Below, in pieces: positions 8,344-16,023 of a DNA stretch of 49,119 bases (positions are counted from its first letter, which is position 1; the number at the start of each line of letters is the position of its first letter). The stretch is from positions 1-49,119 of the forward strand of contig NZ_BLAE01000025.1 in the NCBI RefSeq assembly GCF_009687865.1, written 5' to 3'. The translations under genes were made by a program, and so were the position numbers. This DNA comes from Acrocarpospora macrocephala. GTDB lineage: Bacteria > Actinomycetota > Actinomycetes > Streptosporangiales > Streptosporangiaceae. The notes below the pieces were generated by a model, which did not search any database, was not told the origin of the DNA, and worked only from the letters and a program-made list of their open reading frames with translations.

Positions 8344-8369
8344 GTAGGCCTCAGGGCTTACACCGTCAA
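8341..8369 (-). promoter_or_regulatory. Promoter of the transporter/catabolic operon
   Basis: On the minus strand TTGACG (8369-8364) is followed by a 17-bp spacer and TACGTT (8346-8341). The start codon is 46 bases further on. Confidence 0.6.
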
Positions 8370-8387
8370 CGACAAGCCTCCTGTTGC

Positions 8388-8402
8388 GTTCGCATTATGA
8401 AC
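8388..8402. promoter_or_regulatory. Third operator-like palindrome near the IclR gene
   Basis: GTTCGCATTATGAAC keeps the GTTC...GAAC ends and spacing of the two sites nearer the transporter gene, with two mismatched arm pairs. It sits upstream of both divergent promoters, consistent with autoregulation. Confidence 0.55.
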
Positions 8403-8449
8403 ATGTGTCCGATATTGGGGTGAGATGGAGGCGCTAGAGTTGCGGCATC

Positions 8450-9229
8450 ATGGCTGAGGAGTACGTCCAGTCGCTGGCCCGCGGCCTGGCGGTGATCCGC
8501 GCGTTCGACGCGGTCACGCCCGAGCTGACGCTGAGCGACGTCGCGCGCAAGACCGACCTCACCCGCGCCGCGGCGCGCCGATTCCTGCTCACCCTCGTCG
8601 ACCTGGGCTATGTCAGGACCGACGGCCGGCTGTTCTCGCTCTCGCCGCGCGTGCTCGAACTCGGGTACGCGTACCTGTCCAGCCTGTCGCTGCCCGAGGT
8701 GGCGCTGCCGCACCTGGAACGCCTGGTCGCCGAGGTGCACGAGTCGGCCTCGGTGTCGGTGCTGGACGAGGCCGACGTGGTCTACGTGGCGCGGGTGCCG
8801 ACCACCCGGATCATGCGGGTGACCATCGCGATCGGCACCCGGTTCCCGGCGCACTGCACGTCCATGGGGCGGGTCCTGCTGGCCGGACTGTCCCCCGCCG
8901 AGCTGGACGCGTTCCTCGCGGGCAACCCGCTGGAGCGGCTCACCCCGCGCACGGTCACCTCGCCGGTCGCGCTCCGGAGCGAGCTGGACCGGGTGCGCGC
9001 GCAGGGCTGGGCGATGGTCGACCAGGAGCTGGAGGAGGGCCTGCGCTCGATCGCCGCGCCGATCAGGAACCGGGCCGGGCGCACGATAGCCGCGGTCAAC
9101 CTGTCCTCGCACGCCAGCCGGACCACGCTGGAGTCGGCCCGCCGGGACCTGCTGCCGCCGCTGCTGGCCACCGCGGCCAGGATCGAAGCCGACCTGCACG
9201 CGGCCGCGAGCCGGGAAGCCACGCCCTGA
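8450..9229 (+). CDS. IclR-family regulator (PcaR/PobR-like)
   Basis: A 259-residue DNA-binding regulator. The winged helix-turn-helix is at about 8-65 (TLSDVARKTDLTRAAARRFL), followed by the IclR effector-binding domain with its conserved SVLDEADVVYVARV, CTSMGRVLLA and SIAAPIRN segments. The PcaR/PobR branch controls aromatic-acid pathways, which fits the divergent operon. A TAGAGT -10-like box ends nine bases before the ATG and no ribosome site is visible, so the transcript may be leaderless. It probably controls itself and the transporter operon through the palindromes at 8310-8402. Activator or repressor cannot be told from sequence. Confidence 0.92.
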   Translation: MAEEYVQSLARGLAVIRAFDAVTPELTLSDVARKTDLTRAAARRFLLTLVDLGYVRTDGRLFSLSPRVLELGYAYLSSLSLPEVALPHLERLVAEVHESASVSVLDEADVVYVARVPTTRIMRVTIAIGTRFPAHCTSMGRVLLAGLSPAELDAFLAGNPLERLTPRTVTSPVALRSELDRVRAQGWAMVDQELEEGLRSIAAPIRNRAGRTIAAVNLSSHASRTTLESARRDLLPPLLATAARIEADLHAAASREATP

Positions 9230-9233
9230 CCGG

Positions 9234-9255
9234 TGACAACGTTGTCAGCTAGGAT
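9234..9255 (+). promoter_or_regulatory. LacI-type operator and -10 box upstream of the LacI gene
   Basis: TGACAACGTTGTCA (9234-9247) is a perfect 14-bp palindrome. The -10-like TAGGAT at 9250-9255 follows, and the GTG start is six bases later, so the transcript is probably leaderless and the site would block its own promoter. The identical palindrome recurs at 15952-15965. Confidence 0.75.
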
Positions 9256-9261
9256 CGGGGC

Positions 9262-10254
9262 GTGGGACGGCCGACGATGAACGACGTGGCCGCGGCAGCG
9301 GGCGTCGCGCTGAAGACGGTCTCGCGCGTGGTCAACGACGAGCCGGGCGTCAATCCGGCCACCGCCGACCGGGTCAGAGCCGCCATCGAACGGCTCGGCT
9401 ACCGCCGCAACGACAGCGCCGCGACCCTGCGCAGCGGCAGGACGGCCAGCATCGGCCTGGTCATCGAGGACGCCGCCGACCCGTTCTACTCCGGGCTCAG
9501 CCGGGCCGTCGAGGATGTCGCGCTCCGGCACGGCTACCTGATGTTCACGGGTTCCTCCAGCGAGGATCCGGCCAGGGAACGCGAACTGGTGCTGGCCTTC
9601 TGCGCCCGCCGGGTGGACGGCCTGGTGATCGTCCCGGCCGGAAACGACCACGAGTACCTGACCCCCGAACTGGACGCGGGCATCTCCGCCGTCTTCGCCG
9701 ACCGCCCGTCCGGTTCCGGCCGCGACCTGGACACCGTGCTCTGCGACAACGCGGGCGGCGCCCGCTCCGGCGTGGCCCACCTGATCGCGCACGGCCACCG
9801 CCGGATCGGCTTCATCGCCGACGCGCCGTCCATCTTCACCGCCACCCAGCGCTGGTACGGCTACCGCGAGGCCCTCACCCAGGCAGAACTCCCCTACGAC
9901 CCGGCCCTGATCGCGATGGGCCCACCGGAACCCACCCGAGTCCTGGCCGACGTGGAACGCCTGCTCGCCCTGCCCGACCCGCCAACCGCCCTGTTCACCG
10001 GCAACGGCAGGACGACCGTGGCCACCCTGCGCGCCCTGAACCGGCCGATCGCGCTGGTCGGCTTCGACGACTTCGACCTGGCCGACCTGCTGGGCATCAC
10101 GGTGGTCGCGCAGAACCCGGCCGGCCTCGGCAAGGCCGCCGCCGACCTGCTGTTCAGCCGCCTGTCCGGCAACCGGGATCCCGCCCAGCGGCGCGAACTA
10201 CCGACCCAGCTGATCGCGCGCGGCTCCGGGGAGGGCGTCTTCCGCCTGTTCTAG
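9262..10254 (+). CDS. LacI-family transcriptional regulator
   Basis: Probable sugar-responsive repressor, 330 residues. The N-terminal helix-turn-helix reads TMNDVAAAAGVALKTVSRVVN and the hinge helix lies near NDSAATLRSG. Residues from about 60 form the periplasmic-binding-protein-like sensor domain (SIGLVIEDAADPFYSGL). GTG start at 9262. Its own operator copy and the copy before the sugar transporter (15952) make that transporter its likely target, about 4.7 kb away. The gene ends tail to tail with the exporter gene, the two sharing the four bases CTAG as stop codons. Confidence 0.93.
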   Translation: MGRPTMNDVAAAAGVALKTVSRVVNDEPGVNPATADRVRAAIERLGYRRNDSAATLRSGRTASIGLVIEDAADPFYSGLSRAVEDVALRHGYLMFTGSSSEDPARERELVLAFCARRVDGLVIVPAGNDHEYLTPELDAGISAVFADRPSGSGRDLDTVLCDNAGGARSGVAHLIAHGHRRIGFIADAPSIFTATQRWYGYREALTQAELPYDPALIAMGPPEPTRVLADVERLLALPDPPTALFTGNGRTTVATLRALNRPIALVGFDDFDLADLLGITVVAQNPAGLGKAAADLLFSRLSGNRDPAQRRELPTQLIARGSGEGVFRLF

Positions 10255-11513
10255 AGGTGCTTGCGCAAGGCGATCGCGGAGAGCAGGACGGCCACCCCGG
10301 ACAGGGCGATCGCGGGCGCGGGCCCGGTCAGCTCGGCCATGCCTCCGGCGATCACGCCGCCCAGCGCCTGGCAGGTCATCATCCCCGATTGGGACAGGCC
10401 GAACGCCTGCCCGAGCGTCTCCCCTGGCACCGCCTCGACGAACCTGCGCTGCAACCCCAGGTTGTAGGAGAGCGCGCTCCCGGCCAGGAACGCGAGCCCG
10501 GCCGCCGCGAGGGGACCCGGCTCGACCAGGAACCCGAGCAGCGGCAGGCCGAGCAGCACGACCAGCGGCAACGTCAGCCGTTCGCGCAGCGCGGGCGGCG
10601 CGAACCGGCCGACCACGAACTCCCCGACGCCCATTCCGGCCGCGGTCACGGCCAGCACGATCCCGGCCGCCGACGCCGTCCCCCGCTCGGTGAAGTACGG
10701 AATGAACACCGCCTCCGCCCCCACCATGAACATGATCGGCACCCAGCCGGCCAGCATCAGCCCGCGCACCCGGCGATCGGCGAGCAGGGCCACGTTCACC
10801 CGCAGGCTGGCGCGGACCACGCCGGCCGTGGCGGCCACCGCGCGGGCGGCGCGGTCCCGCAGCCCGAACCTGAGCACCAGCGCGCCGCAACTGGACAGGC
10901 TCGCGGTGAGCAGCAGCGCGTGATTCGGCCCGATCAGGGCGAGCACGCCACCGCCGACCGCCATCCCGGCGATCTGGGCGCCCGCCGCCGTCATCGTGAA
11001 GATCGCACGCCCCAGCACGAAGCCGTCCCCCGCCAGGATGTCGGGCAGGATCGCGTTGCGGGCCGCCGCGAAGATCGACGCGGGCACGCTGGTCACCAGG
11101 ACCACCGCCAACATTGCCCACACCGAAAGCCCGGCGAACGCCAGCACCAGGCACACGGCGACCCGCAAGATTTCGCCCGCCACGATCACCGGCCGCGGCC
11201 GCAGCCGATCGGCCAGCGAGAGCAGGAAGACCCCACCGACCGCGTGCGGCAAGAACCCAATCATGTACGCGGCCGCCGACAACCCGGCGGACTCCGTCTG
11301 CGTGTAGACCAGGACGGACACGGCGAGCATCTTCACCGACTCGCCCAGAACCATCAGCAACTGCCCGGCGAACAACACCCGGAACTCAGCCACCGAAAAC
11401 ACTTCACGAAATGTCGCCGCACGTTCCGGGATGGACTCAAGCCCGACCGCCCCGGCGGGCGCATTCTCCACCGGTTCGGAGTCCCCTGAAGCCGACGAAG
11501 AACCGTCTGCCAT
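10251..11513 (-). CDS. MFS efflux transporter
   Basis: A 420-residue major facilitator with about twelve hydrophobic segments and an N-terminal soluble tail of about 40 residues. The loop SLADRLRPRPVIV after the second segment matches the conserved cytoplasmic motif of the family. It resembles the enterobactin exporter/macrolide efflux group (MFS_3). I chose ATG 11513 because GGGAGG precedes it; the open frame further upstream crosses the divergent operator and regulator start. Its divergent neighbour is an ArsR-type regulator with a palindrome between them, the usual layout for a substrate-induced exporter. Substrate unknown. Confidence 0.88.
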   Translation of the reverse strand: MADGSSSASGDSEPVENAPAGAVGLESIPERAATFREVFSVAEFRVLFAGQLLMVLGESVKMLAVSVLVYTQTESAGLSAAAYMIGFLPHAVGGVFLLSLADRLRPRPVIVAGEILRVAVCLVLAFAGLSVWAMLAVVLVTSVPASIFAAARNAILPDILAGDGFVLGRAIFTMTAAGAQIAGMAVGGGVLALIGPNHALLLTASLSSCGALVLRFGLRDRAARAVAATAGVVRASLRVNVALLADRRVRGLMLAGWVPIMFMVGAEAVFIPYFTERGTASAAGIVLAVTAAGMGVGEFVVGRFAPPALRERLTLPLVVLLGLPLLGFLVEPGPLAAAGLAFLAGSALSYNLGLQRRFVEAVPGETLGQAFGLSQSGMMTCQALGGVIAGGMAELTGPAPAIALSGVAVLLSAIALRKHL

Positions 11514-11563
11514 GACACCTCCCGCATCAGATGCTCGGGAGGCCCCACCCTCTTTCGCTAATA

Positions 11564-11581
11564 TTTCGGAAATATCCGAAA
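11564..11581. promoter_or_regulatory. Palindromic operator between the exporter and ArsR-type genes
   Basis: TTTCGGAAATATCCGAAA, arms of seven and a four-base centre, lies 50 bp from the exporter start and 12 bp from the regulator start. It is an AT-rich island in GC-rich surroundings. Binding by the adjacent regulator would cover both promoters. Confidence 0.7.
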
Positions 11582-11592
11582 GGTGTGGGTAG

Positions 11593-12573
11593 ATGATCCG
11601 GATCGAGGTGAGCCCGCAGGACATCGCCGCGAGCCGGTTCGCGATCTCGCCGGTGGTGGAGACAATGCACGCGCTCTGGGTGGTGTCGGGACGGCAGCCC
11701 GCCGGGCCGCTGCGGTCCTGGGTGGAACGGGCGCGAGAGCAGTACAGGCCCTTGGTGGCGGCCAATCCCGAGCTGCGGGCCTTGCACGCGCTGATGCGGG
11801 CCGGGGGCTACAACGCCGACTTCGTCGCGCCGCCACCCTCCGGGGTGAACGTGCGGTTCGAAGCCGAGATCGAGCGCATCAGGGCGACACCGCTCGCCCA
11901 GGCGCGGGCCGAGATCGCCAGGAACCTGGACGGCGTGGCCCGCCCGCCGGACGCGGTGATGGCCATCCTGAACGGGCCTGGCGTGGTGAACGCGCTCGCC
12001 GACGCCCTGGAACTGGCCTGGCGCTCGGTCCTCGCCCCGGACTGGCCGCGCTTCCACGCCATCCTGGAACGCGACGTGGTGCAGCGGGCCGGACGGCTGG
12101 CCACCTACGGCTGGGCGGCCGCGCTCGACGACCTGAACCCCAGCATCGGCTGGCGCGACGACGCCATCGAGATCCGCCACCGGGGCGACCCCGAGCACTA
12201 CCGCCTCAACGGCCGCGGCCTGCTCTTCATCCCGAGCGCGTTCTCCCCCAAGGTGATCCCTTACCTGGAGGATTCCTGGCCCTACGCGGTGGTCTATCCG
12301 GCCCGGGGCACCGCCGTCCCCGCCCACACCGGCGGCACCACCGCCCTGACCCGCCTGATCGGCCGCTCCCGGGCGCGCATCCTGCTGGAACTGGCGACCC
12401 CGGCCACCACCTCCCAACTCTGCGCCCGCCTGACGCTCAGCCTCGGCGCCACCGGCGACCACATCTCCGCCCTCCGCGCGGCCGGCCTGATCACCGGCAC
12501 CCGCACCGGCCGCACCGTCCGTTACCACCGCACTCAACTCGGCGACGCGCTCACCATCGGCGCCGCGCATTAG
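11593..12573 (+). CDS. ArsR-like winged-helix regulator with a long N-terminal domain
   Basis: A 326-residue protein. The last 90 residues form a winged helix of ArsR type (RARILLELATPATTSQLCARL, then a recognition helix in GDHISALRAAGLITGTRTGRTVRYHRT). The first 230 or so belong to the extended N-terminal domain seen in many actinobacterial ArsR-like regulators (DUF5937-like, from memory). The start is ATG 11593, close behind the palindrome at 11564-11581. It probably represses itself and the divergent exporter. No metal-binding cysteine motif is present, so metal sensing is unlikely. Confidence 0.85.
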   Translation: MIRIEVSPQDIAASRFAISPVVETMHALWVVSGRQPAGPLRSWVERAREQYRPLVAANPELRALHALMRAGGYNADFVAPPPSGVNVRFEAEIERIRATPLAQARAEIARNLDGVARPPDAVMAILNGPGVVNALADALELAWRSVLAPDWPRFHAILERDVVQRAGRLATYGWAAALDDLNPSIGWRDDAIEIRHRGDPEHYRLNGRGLLFIPSAFSPKVIPYLEDSWPYAVVYPARGTAVPAHTGGTTALTRLIGRSRARILLELATPATTSQLCARLTLSLGATGDHISALRAAGLITGTRTGRTVRYHRTQLGDALTIGAAH

Positions 12574-12576
12574 CAT

Positions 12577-12885
12577 GTGTCCGCTTTCGCGACTCCCGCC
12601 GAACCCGGCCAACCGCTACGGGAGCGCGAGCGCAGAGTGATCCGGCAGGGGCGGACCATGCTGCTCGGCCATGAAGAGATCCATCGGGTCGACCAGGTCG
12701 ACCCGCACACCTACACCGTGCTCGTCCAGGGGCCCGCCGCGCGAGGGTTCAGCACCTGTTACGACTTGGTCAGCGGAACCAGCAGGCAGGTTTACGACCT
12801 GCGGAGCAGGCTCCCCGGCACGCTGGCGCACCTGTCCATGAGCCGGCTGCAGCCGGTACGGAGCTCCAGCCGGGTCAGCCCTTGA
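12577..12885 (+). CDS. Small conserved-looking protein of unknown function
   Basis: A 102-residue protein I do not recognise. It starts with GTG four bases after the stop of the ArsR-type gene. Third codon positions are strongly G/C through most of the frame, which supports coding. A second candidate start is ATG 12658. It has no signal peptide or membrane segment. The middle (HTYTVLVQGPAARG) looks like a beta strand pair, possibly a SWIM- or PH-like small domain, but that is only an impression. Its last 11 bases overlap the convergent sugar permease gene. Confidence 0.55.
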   Translation: MSAFATPAEPGQPLRERERRVIRQGRTMLLGHEEIHRVDQVDPHTYTVLVQGPAARGFSTCYDLVSGTSRQVYDLRSRLPGTLAHLSMSRLQPVRSSSRVSP

Positions 12886-13684
12886 GGGCGCCCGCCATCA
12901 GGCCGCGCATGAAGAACCGGCCGAGCAGCACGTAGATGATCATGGTGGGGATGGAGGCGAGGATCGCGGCGGCCATCTGCTGGCTGTAGGGGACGGTCTG
13001 GGCGCCCGCGATGTTGTTGAGCATCACCGTGGTGGGCCAGGAGCTCGGGCCGGTCAGGAAGATCGCGAACAGGAAGTCGTTCCACATCGAGGTGAACTGC
13101 CAGATGATCACGACCGCGAAGGCGGGACCCGAGACCGGCAGCACGATCGAGGCGAAGGTCCGCAGCATGCCCGCGCCGTCCACCCGGGACGCCTCGATGA
13201 GCTCGTCCGGGATGGTCACGTAGTAGTTGCGGAAGATCAGCGTGCAGATCGGGATGCCGTACACGACATGGGCCAGGACCAGGCCGGGGATGCCGCCGTA
13301 CACGCCGAGGTTCACCATGAGCTGGACCAGCGGGATCATCACCCCCTGGTACGGGACGAACATGCCGAACAGGAACAGCGTGAACACGAGTTCCGAACCG
13401 GGGAAGCGCCACTTCGACAGGACGTAGCCATTCATCGCGCCCAGCGCGGCCGAGATGAGCGAGCCGGGCACGGCCAGCAGGAAGCTGTTGACGATGCCGG
13501 GCTGCAACTTCTCCCAGGCCACCCCCCACGCCTCGGTCGTCCAGACCCGCGGCAGGTTCCAGGCCTGGCTCGGGTCGGCCTCCGACAGGGGCTTGAAGCT
13601 GGTCACCAGCAGCACGTACACGGGCAGCAGGAAGAGCAGCACGAAAAGCAGAAGCAGTGCGAAACGCACATGCTTGGTGGTCAC
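12875..13684 (-). CDS. Sugar ABC transporter permease (MalG type)
   Basis: Second membrane subunit of a carbohydrate importer, 269 residues, six segments. The first segment is a long hydrophobic run at about 8-25. The coupling loop is EASRVDGAGMLRTFASIVLP. GTG 13684 overlaps the stop of the partner permease as GTGA. No ATPase gene follows, as is typical for actinomycete sugar transporters that share the MsiK ATPase encoded elsewhere (established for Streptomyces; inferred here). Confidence 0.92.
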   Translation of the reverse strand: MTTKHVRFALLLLFVLLFLLPVYVLLVTSFKPLSEADPSQAWNLPRVWTTEAWGVAWEKLQPGIVNSFLLAVPGSLISAALGAMNGYVLSKWRFPGSELVFTLFLFGMFVPYQGVMIPLVQLMVNLGVYGGIPGLVLAHVVYGIPICTLIFRNYYVTIPDELIEASRVDGAGMLRTFASIVLPVSGPAFAVVIIWQFTSMWNDFLFAIFLTGPSSWPTTVMLNNIAGAQTVPYSQQMAAAILASIPTMIIYVLLGRFFMRGLMAGALKG

Positions 13685-14574
13685 GTTCGATCTCCCCGGC
13701 GGGCGTTCCAGATCAGGTACGGCACGACGAACACGCACACCGACAGCACGATGTAGGCCGCGATAGTGGCCCCCTTGGCCGGATCGTGCGAGTCGAAGAC
13801 GGCGGTCCACATGAAGATCGCGGGCACGTCCGTGATGATCTGCTTGCCGGACACGGCCACGATGAGGTCGAACACCTTCAAGCTGATATGCCCGAGAATG
13901 ATCAGCGCCGCCAGCGTCACCGGCCGCAGGAACGGCAGCACGATGTGGCGGTAGACCTGCCACTCGGTGCACCCGTCCACCCGCGCCGACTCGCGCAGCT
14001 CCTCCGGCACCCCCCGGAACCCCGCCAGAAACAAAGCCATGACATATCCGGACATCTGCCAGACGGCGGGGAGGGCCATGGCGGCCATTCCCCAGTCCTG
14101 GTCGCGGAACCAGCCCCACTGCAGGAAATCCAGCCCCAGATAGCCGAACAGGCCGTTCAGTCCGACCGCGCGCTCGCCGGTGCCGCTGTTCAGCAGCCAG
14201 CGCCAGACCACGCCGGTGGCGATGAACGAGACGGCCATCGGGAACAGGTAGATCGCCCGGAACCCGCCCTCGCCCCTGATCCCCTTCTCCATCAGGAACG
14301 CCAGGAACCAGCCGAGCACCAGCGCCCCGGCCACGAAGACGACCGTGAAGACGATGGCGTGCCGGACCGAGAGGCCCCAGCGTTCCTCGGACCAGATGCC
14401 GGTGAAGTTCTCCAGGCCGACGAAACTCCCGGCGGAGATCTCGTCGTGCTGGTCGGTCAGGGCGACCTTGAAGTTCCAGCCCAGCATGCCGTACACGAAA
14501 ACCGCGATGGCGATGATCGACGGTGACACCAGCAGCAAGCCGGGCAGCCACCTGCGGACCCTCGTCACATTCAT
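13681..14574 (-). CDS. Sugar ABC transporter permease (MalF type)
   Basis: First membrane subunit, 297 residues, six segments, with the coupling loop ESARVDGCTEWQVYRHIVLP. ATG 14574 follows AAAGGA-like bases. It lies 46 bases after the binding-protein gene, and a strong hairpin sits in that gap. It forms the channel with the next gene's product. Confidence 0.92.
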   Translation of the reverse strand: MNVTRVRRWLPGLLLVSPSIIAIAVFVYGMLGWNFKVALTDQHDEISAGSFVGLENFTGIWSEERWGLSVRHAIVFTVVFVAGALVLGWFLAFLMEKGIRGEGGFRAIYLFPMAVSFIATGVVWRWLLNSGTGERAVGLNGLFGYLGLDFLQWGWFRDQDWGMAAMALPAVWQMSGYVMALFLAGFRGVPEELRESARVDGCTEWQVYRHIVLPFLRPVTLAALIILGHISLKVFDLIVAVSGKQIITDVPAIFMWTAVFDSHDPAKGATIAAYIVLSVCVFVVPYLIWNARRGDRT

Positions 14575-14582
14575 CCTTTCCG

Positions 14583-14610
14583 TGGGGGTACGGCACCCGC
14601 CGTACCCCCA
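14583..14610. terminator. Intercistronic hairpin between binding-protein and permease genes
   Basis: A perfect 12-bp stem TGGGGGTACGGC / GCCGTACCCCCA with a four-base loop and no T-run on the minus strand. Such hairpins after binding-protein genes commonly stabilise the upstream message or let only part of transcription through, giving more binding protein than permease. Confidence 0.75.
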
Positions 14611-14619
14611 GGTGTCAGA

Positions 14620-15906
14620 TCACTGGCCGCTGTTCTTGGCGGCGTCGGCGAGGGACTGCTGGAACTTGGCGACGTCGGAATCCTGCTGGAACAGGCCGAC
14701 CGCGTCGTTGATCGCGGCGCGCCAGGCGTCGTTGGCGACCACGCCGTGCTGGATCGAACCGGCCAGCTTGTTGCTCGCCCACTGGGCCAGGTCCCACTCC
14801 AGGTAGTCCTTGTAGAGGGACTTGTCGGCGTCCTTCCGGGCCGGGATGGAGCCCTTCAGCGGGTTGAACGCGTCCTGGCCCTCCTTGCCGGCCGCCACCT
14901 TCAGCCACGCCACCGCGCCGTCGCGGTTCGGCGCGCCCTTGGGCAGGGTGAAGCTGTCCGACAGCCACATGAAGGTGCCGTCGGTGCCGGGCGCGGGGGC
15001 CCAGTCGAAGTCGGTCTTGGAGACCTTGCCGAGGCCGCCGTCCGGCGGGTTGTGGAAGTAGCCGTAGGCCCAGTCGCCCATGATGTTGAAGGCGGCCTGG
15101 CCGTCCGCGACCTGCTTGGCGGCGGGCTGCCAGTCCTCCACGGGGGTGCCCGCGTAGGACAGGATGGTCTTGAAGTCGGTCAGCGCCTTGGTCACGTTCG
15201 CGCCGGACCAGTCGGCCTGGGCGCTCCACAGCTGGTTGTAGGCGTCGGTCCCGAGCGAGCCGAGCAGCACGCTCTCCAGCAGGTGCACCACGGTCCACTG
15301 CGAGCCGATGGACAGCGGGATCTTCCCTGCCGCCTTGACCTTCTCCAGGTCGGCGATGAACGCGGGGATCGTGGCCGGCGGGCTGGTGATCCCGGCCTCC
15401 TGGAGCACCGACGGGTTGAACCAGAGCACGTTGGAGCGGTGGATGTTCACCGGCACCGAGTAGATCTGGCCCTGCACCGAGATCTGGTCGATCAGCTGCT
15501 GCGGGAAGACGTCCTTCAGCTTGAGCTCGTCGTAGAGGAAGTTCAGCGACTCCAGCTTGCCCGCCTTGATGTAGCCCTGCAGCTCGGCTCCGGCGTGGCC
15601 CTGGAAGGTGTCCGGGGGCTGGTTGGCGTTGAGCTTGCTGGCCAGCAGGGCGCGGGCCTGGTCGCCCGAGCCGCCCGCCACGGCCGCGTCCACGAACTGC
15701 TGGCCGGGGTTCTCCCGCTCGAAGATGGCCCGCATCGCCTTGAGGCCGTCCGCCTCACCGGGGCCCGTCCACCAGGAGAAGACCTCGACCTTGGCGTCCG
15801 GGGTGCCCCCACCGCCGGTCCCGGCGCTCTCCCCGCTCCCGCAGGCGGTCAAGGTCAGCAGTCCGGTCAAGGAAACCGCGAGGGCCGCCATCCACCGTCG
15901 TCTCAT
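14620..15906 (-). CDS. Sugar-binding lipoprotein of the ABC transporter (MalE/CUT1 type)
   Basis: Extracellular solute-binding protein family 1, 428 residues. Lipobox TLTAC with Cys22, then the family opening VEVFSWWTGPGEADGL. It has the usual two-lobe pattern, with GTFMWLSDSFTLPKGAPN in the C-lobe. I chose ATG 15906, preceded by AAAGGA. The frame runs on to 15993, but that stretch crosses the operator. First gene of a three-gene operon. The promoter's -35 TTGACA overlaps a LacI operator. The sugar cannot be read from sequence; CUT1 systems take oligosaccharides or polyols. Confidence 0.92.
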   Translation of the reverse strand: MRRRWMAALAVSLTGLLTLTACGSGESAGTGGGGTPDAKVEVFSWWTGPGEADGLKAMRAIFERENPGQQFVDAAVAGGSGDQARALLASKLNANQPPDTFQGHAGAELQGYIKAGKLESLNFLYDELKLKDVFPQQLIDQISVQGQIYSVPVNIHRSNVLWFNPSVLQEAGITSPPATIPAFIADLEKVKAAGKIPLSIGSQWTVVHLLESVLLGSLGTDAYNQLWSAQADWSGANVTKALTDFKTILSYAGTPVEDWQPAAKQVADGQAAFNIMGDWAYGYFHNPPDGGLGKVSKTDFDWAPAPGTDGTFMWLSDSFTLPKGAPNRDGAVAWLKVAAGKEGQDAFNPLKGSIPARKDADKSLYKDYLEWDLAQWASNKLAGSIQHGVVANDAWRAAINDAVGLFQQDSDVAKFQQSLADAAKNSGQ

Positions 15907-15951
15907 CGCAACATCCTTTCGGGGTAGTGAAACGGTCATGTCATCCCCGAC

Positions 15952-15966
15952 TGACAACGTTGTCAA
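15952..15966 (-). promoter_or_regulatory. LacI-type operator over the -35 of the sugar operon
   Basis: TGACAACGTTGTCA at 15952-15965, identical to the palindrome before the LacI gene at 9234. On the minus strand TTGACA (15966-15961) forms a good -35, with TGACAT 17 bases on as a weaker -10. Repressor binding would exclude polymerase. Confidence 0.78.
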
Positions 15967-16023
15967 GACGCCAATCAACCCACCCTTCACCATCCCGCGT
16001 CAAGGTATGTGCGGATAACGTCT

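Noticed and set aside
10251-10254. Overlapping stop codons as a regulatory signal
   Set aside because: CTAG reads as a stop on both strands by chance of palindromy; it only shows tight packing.
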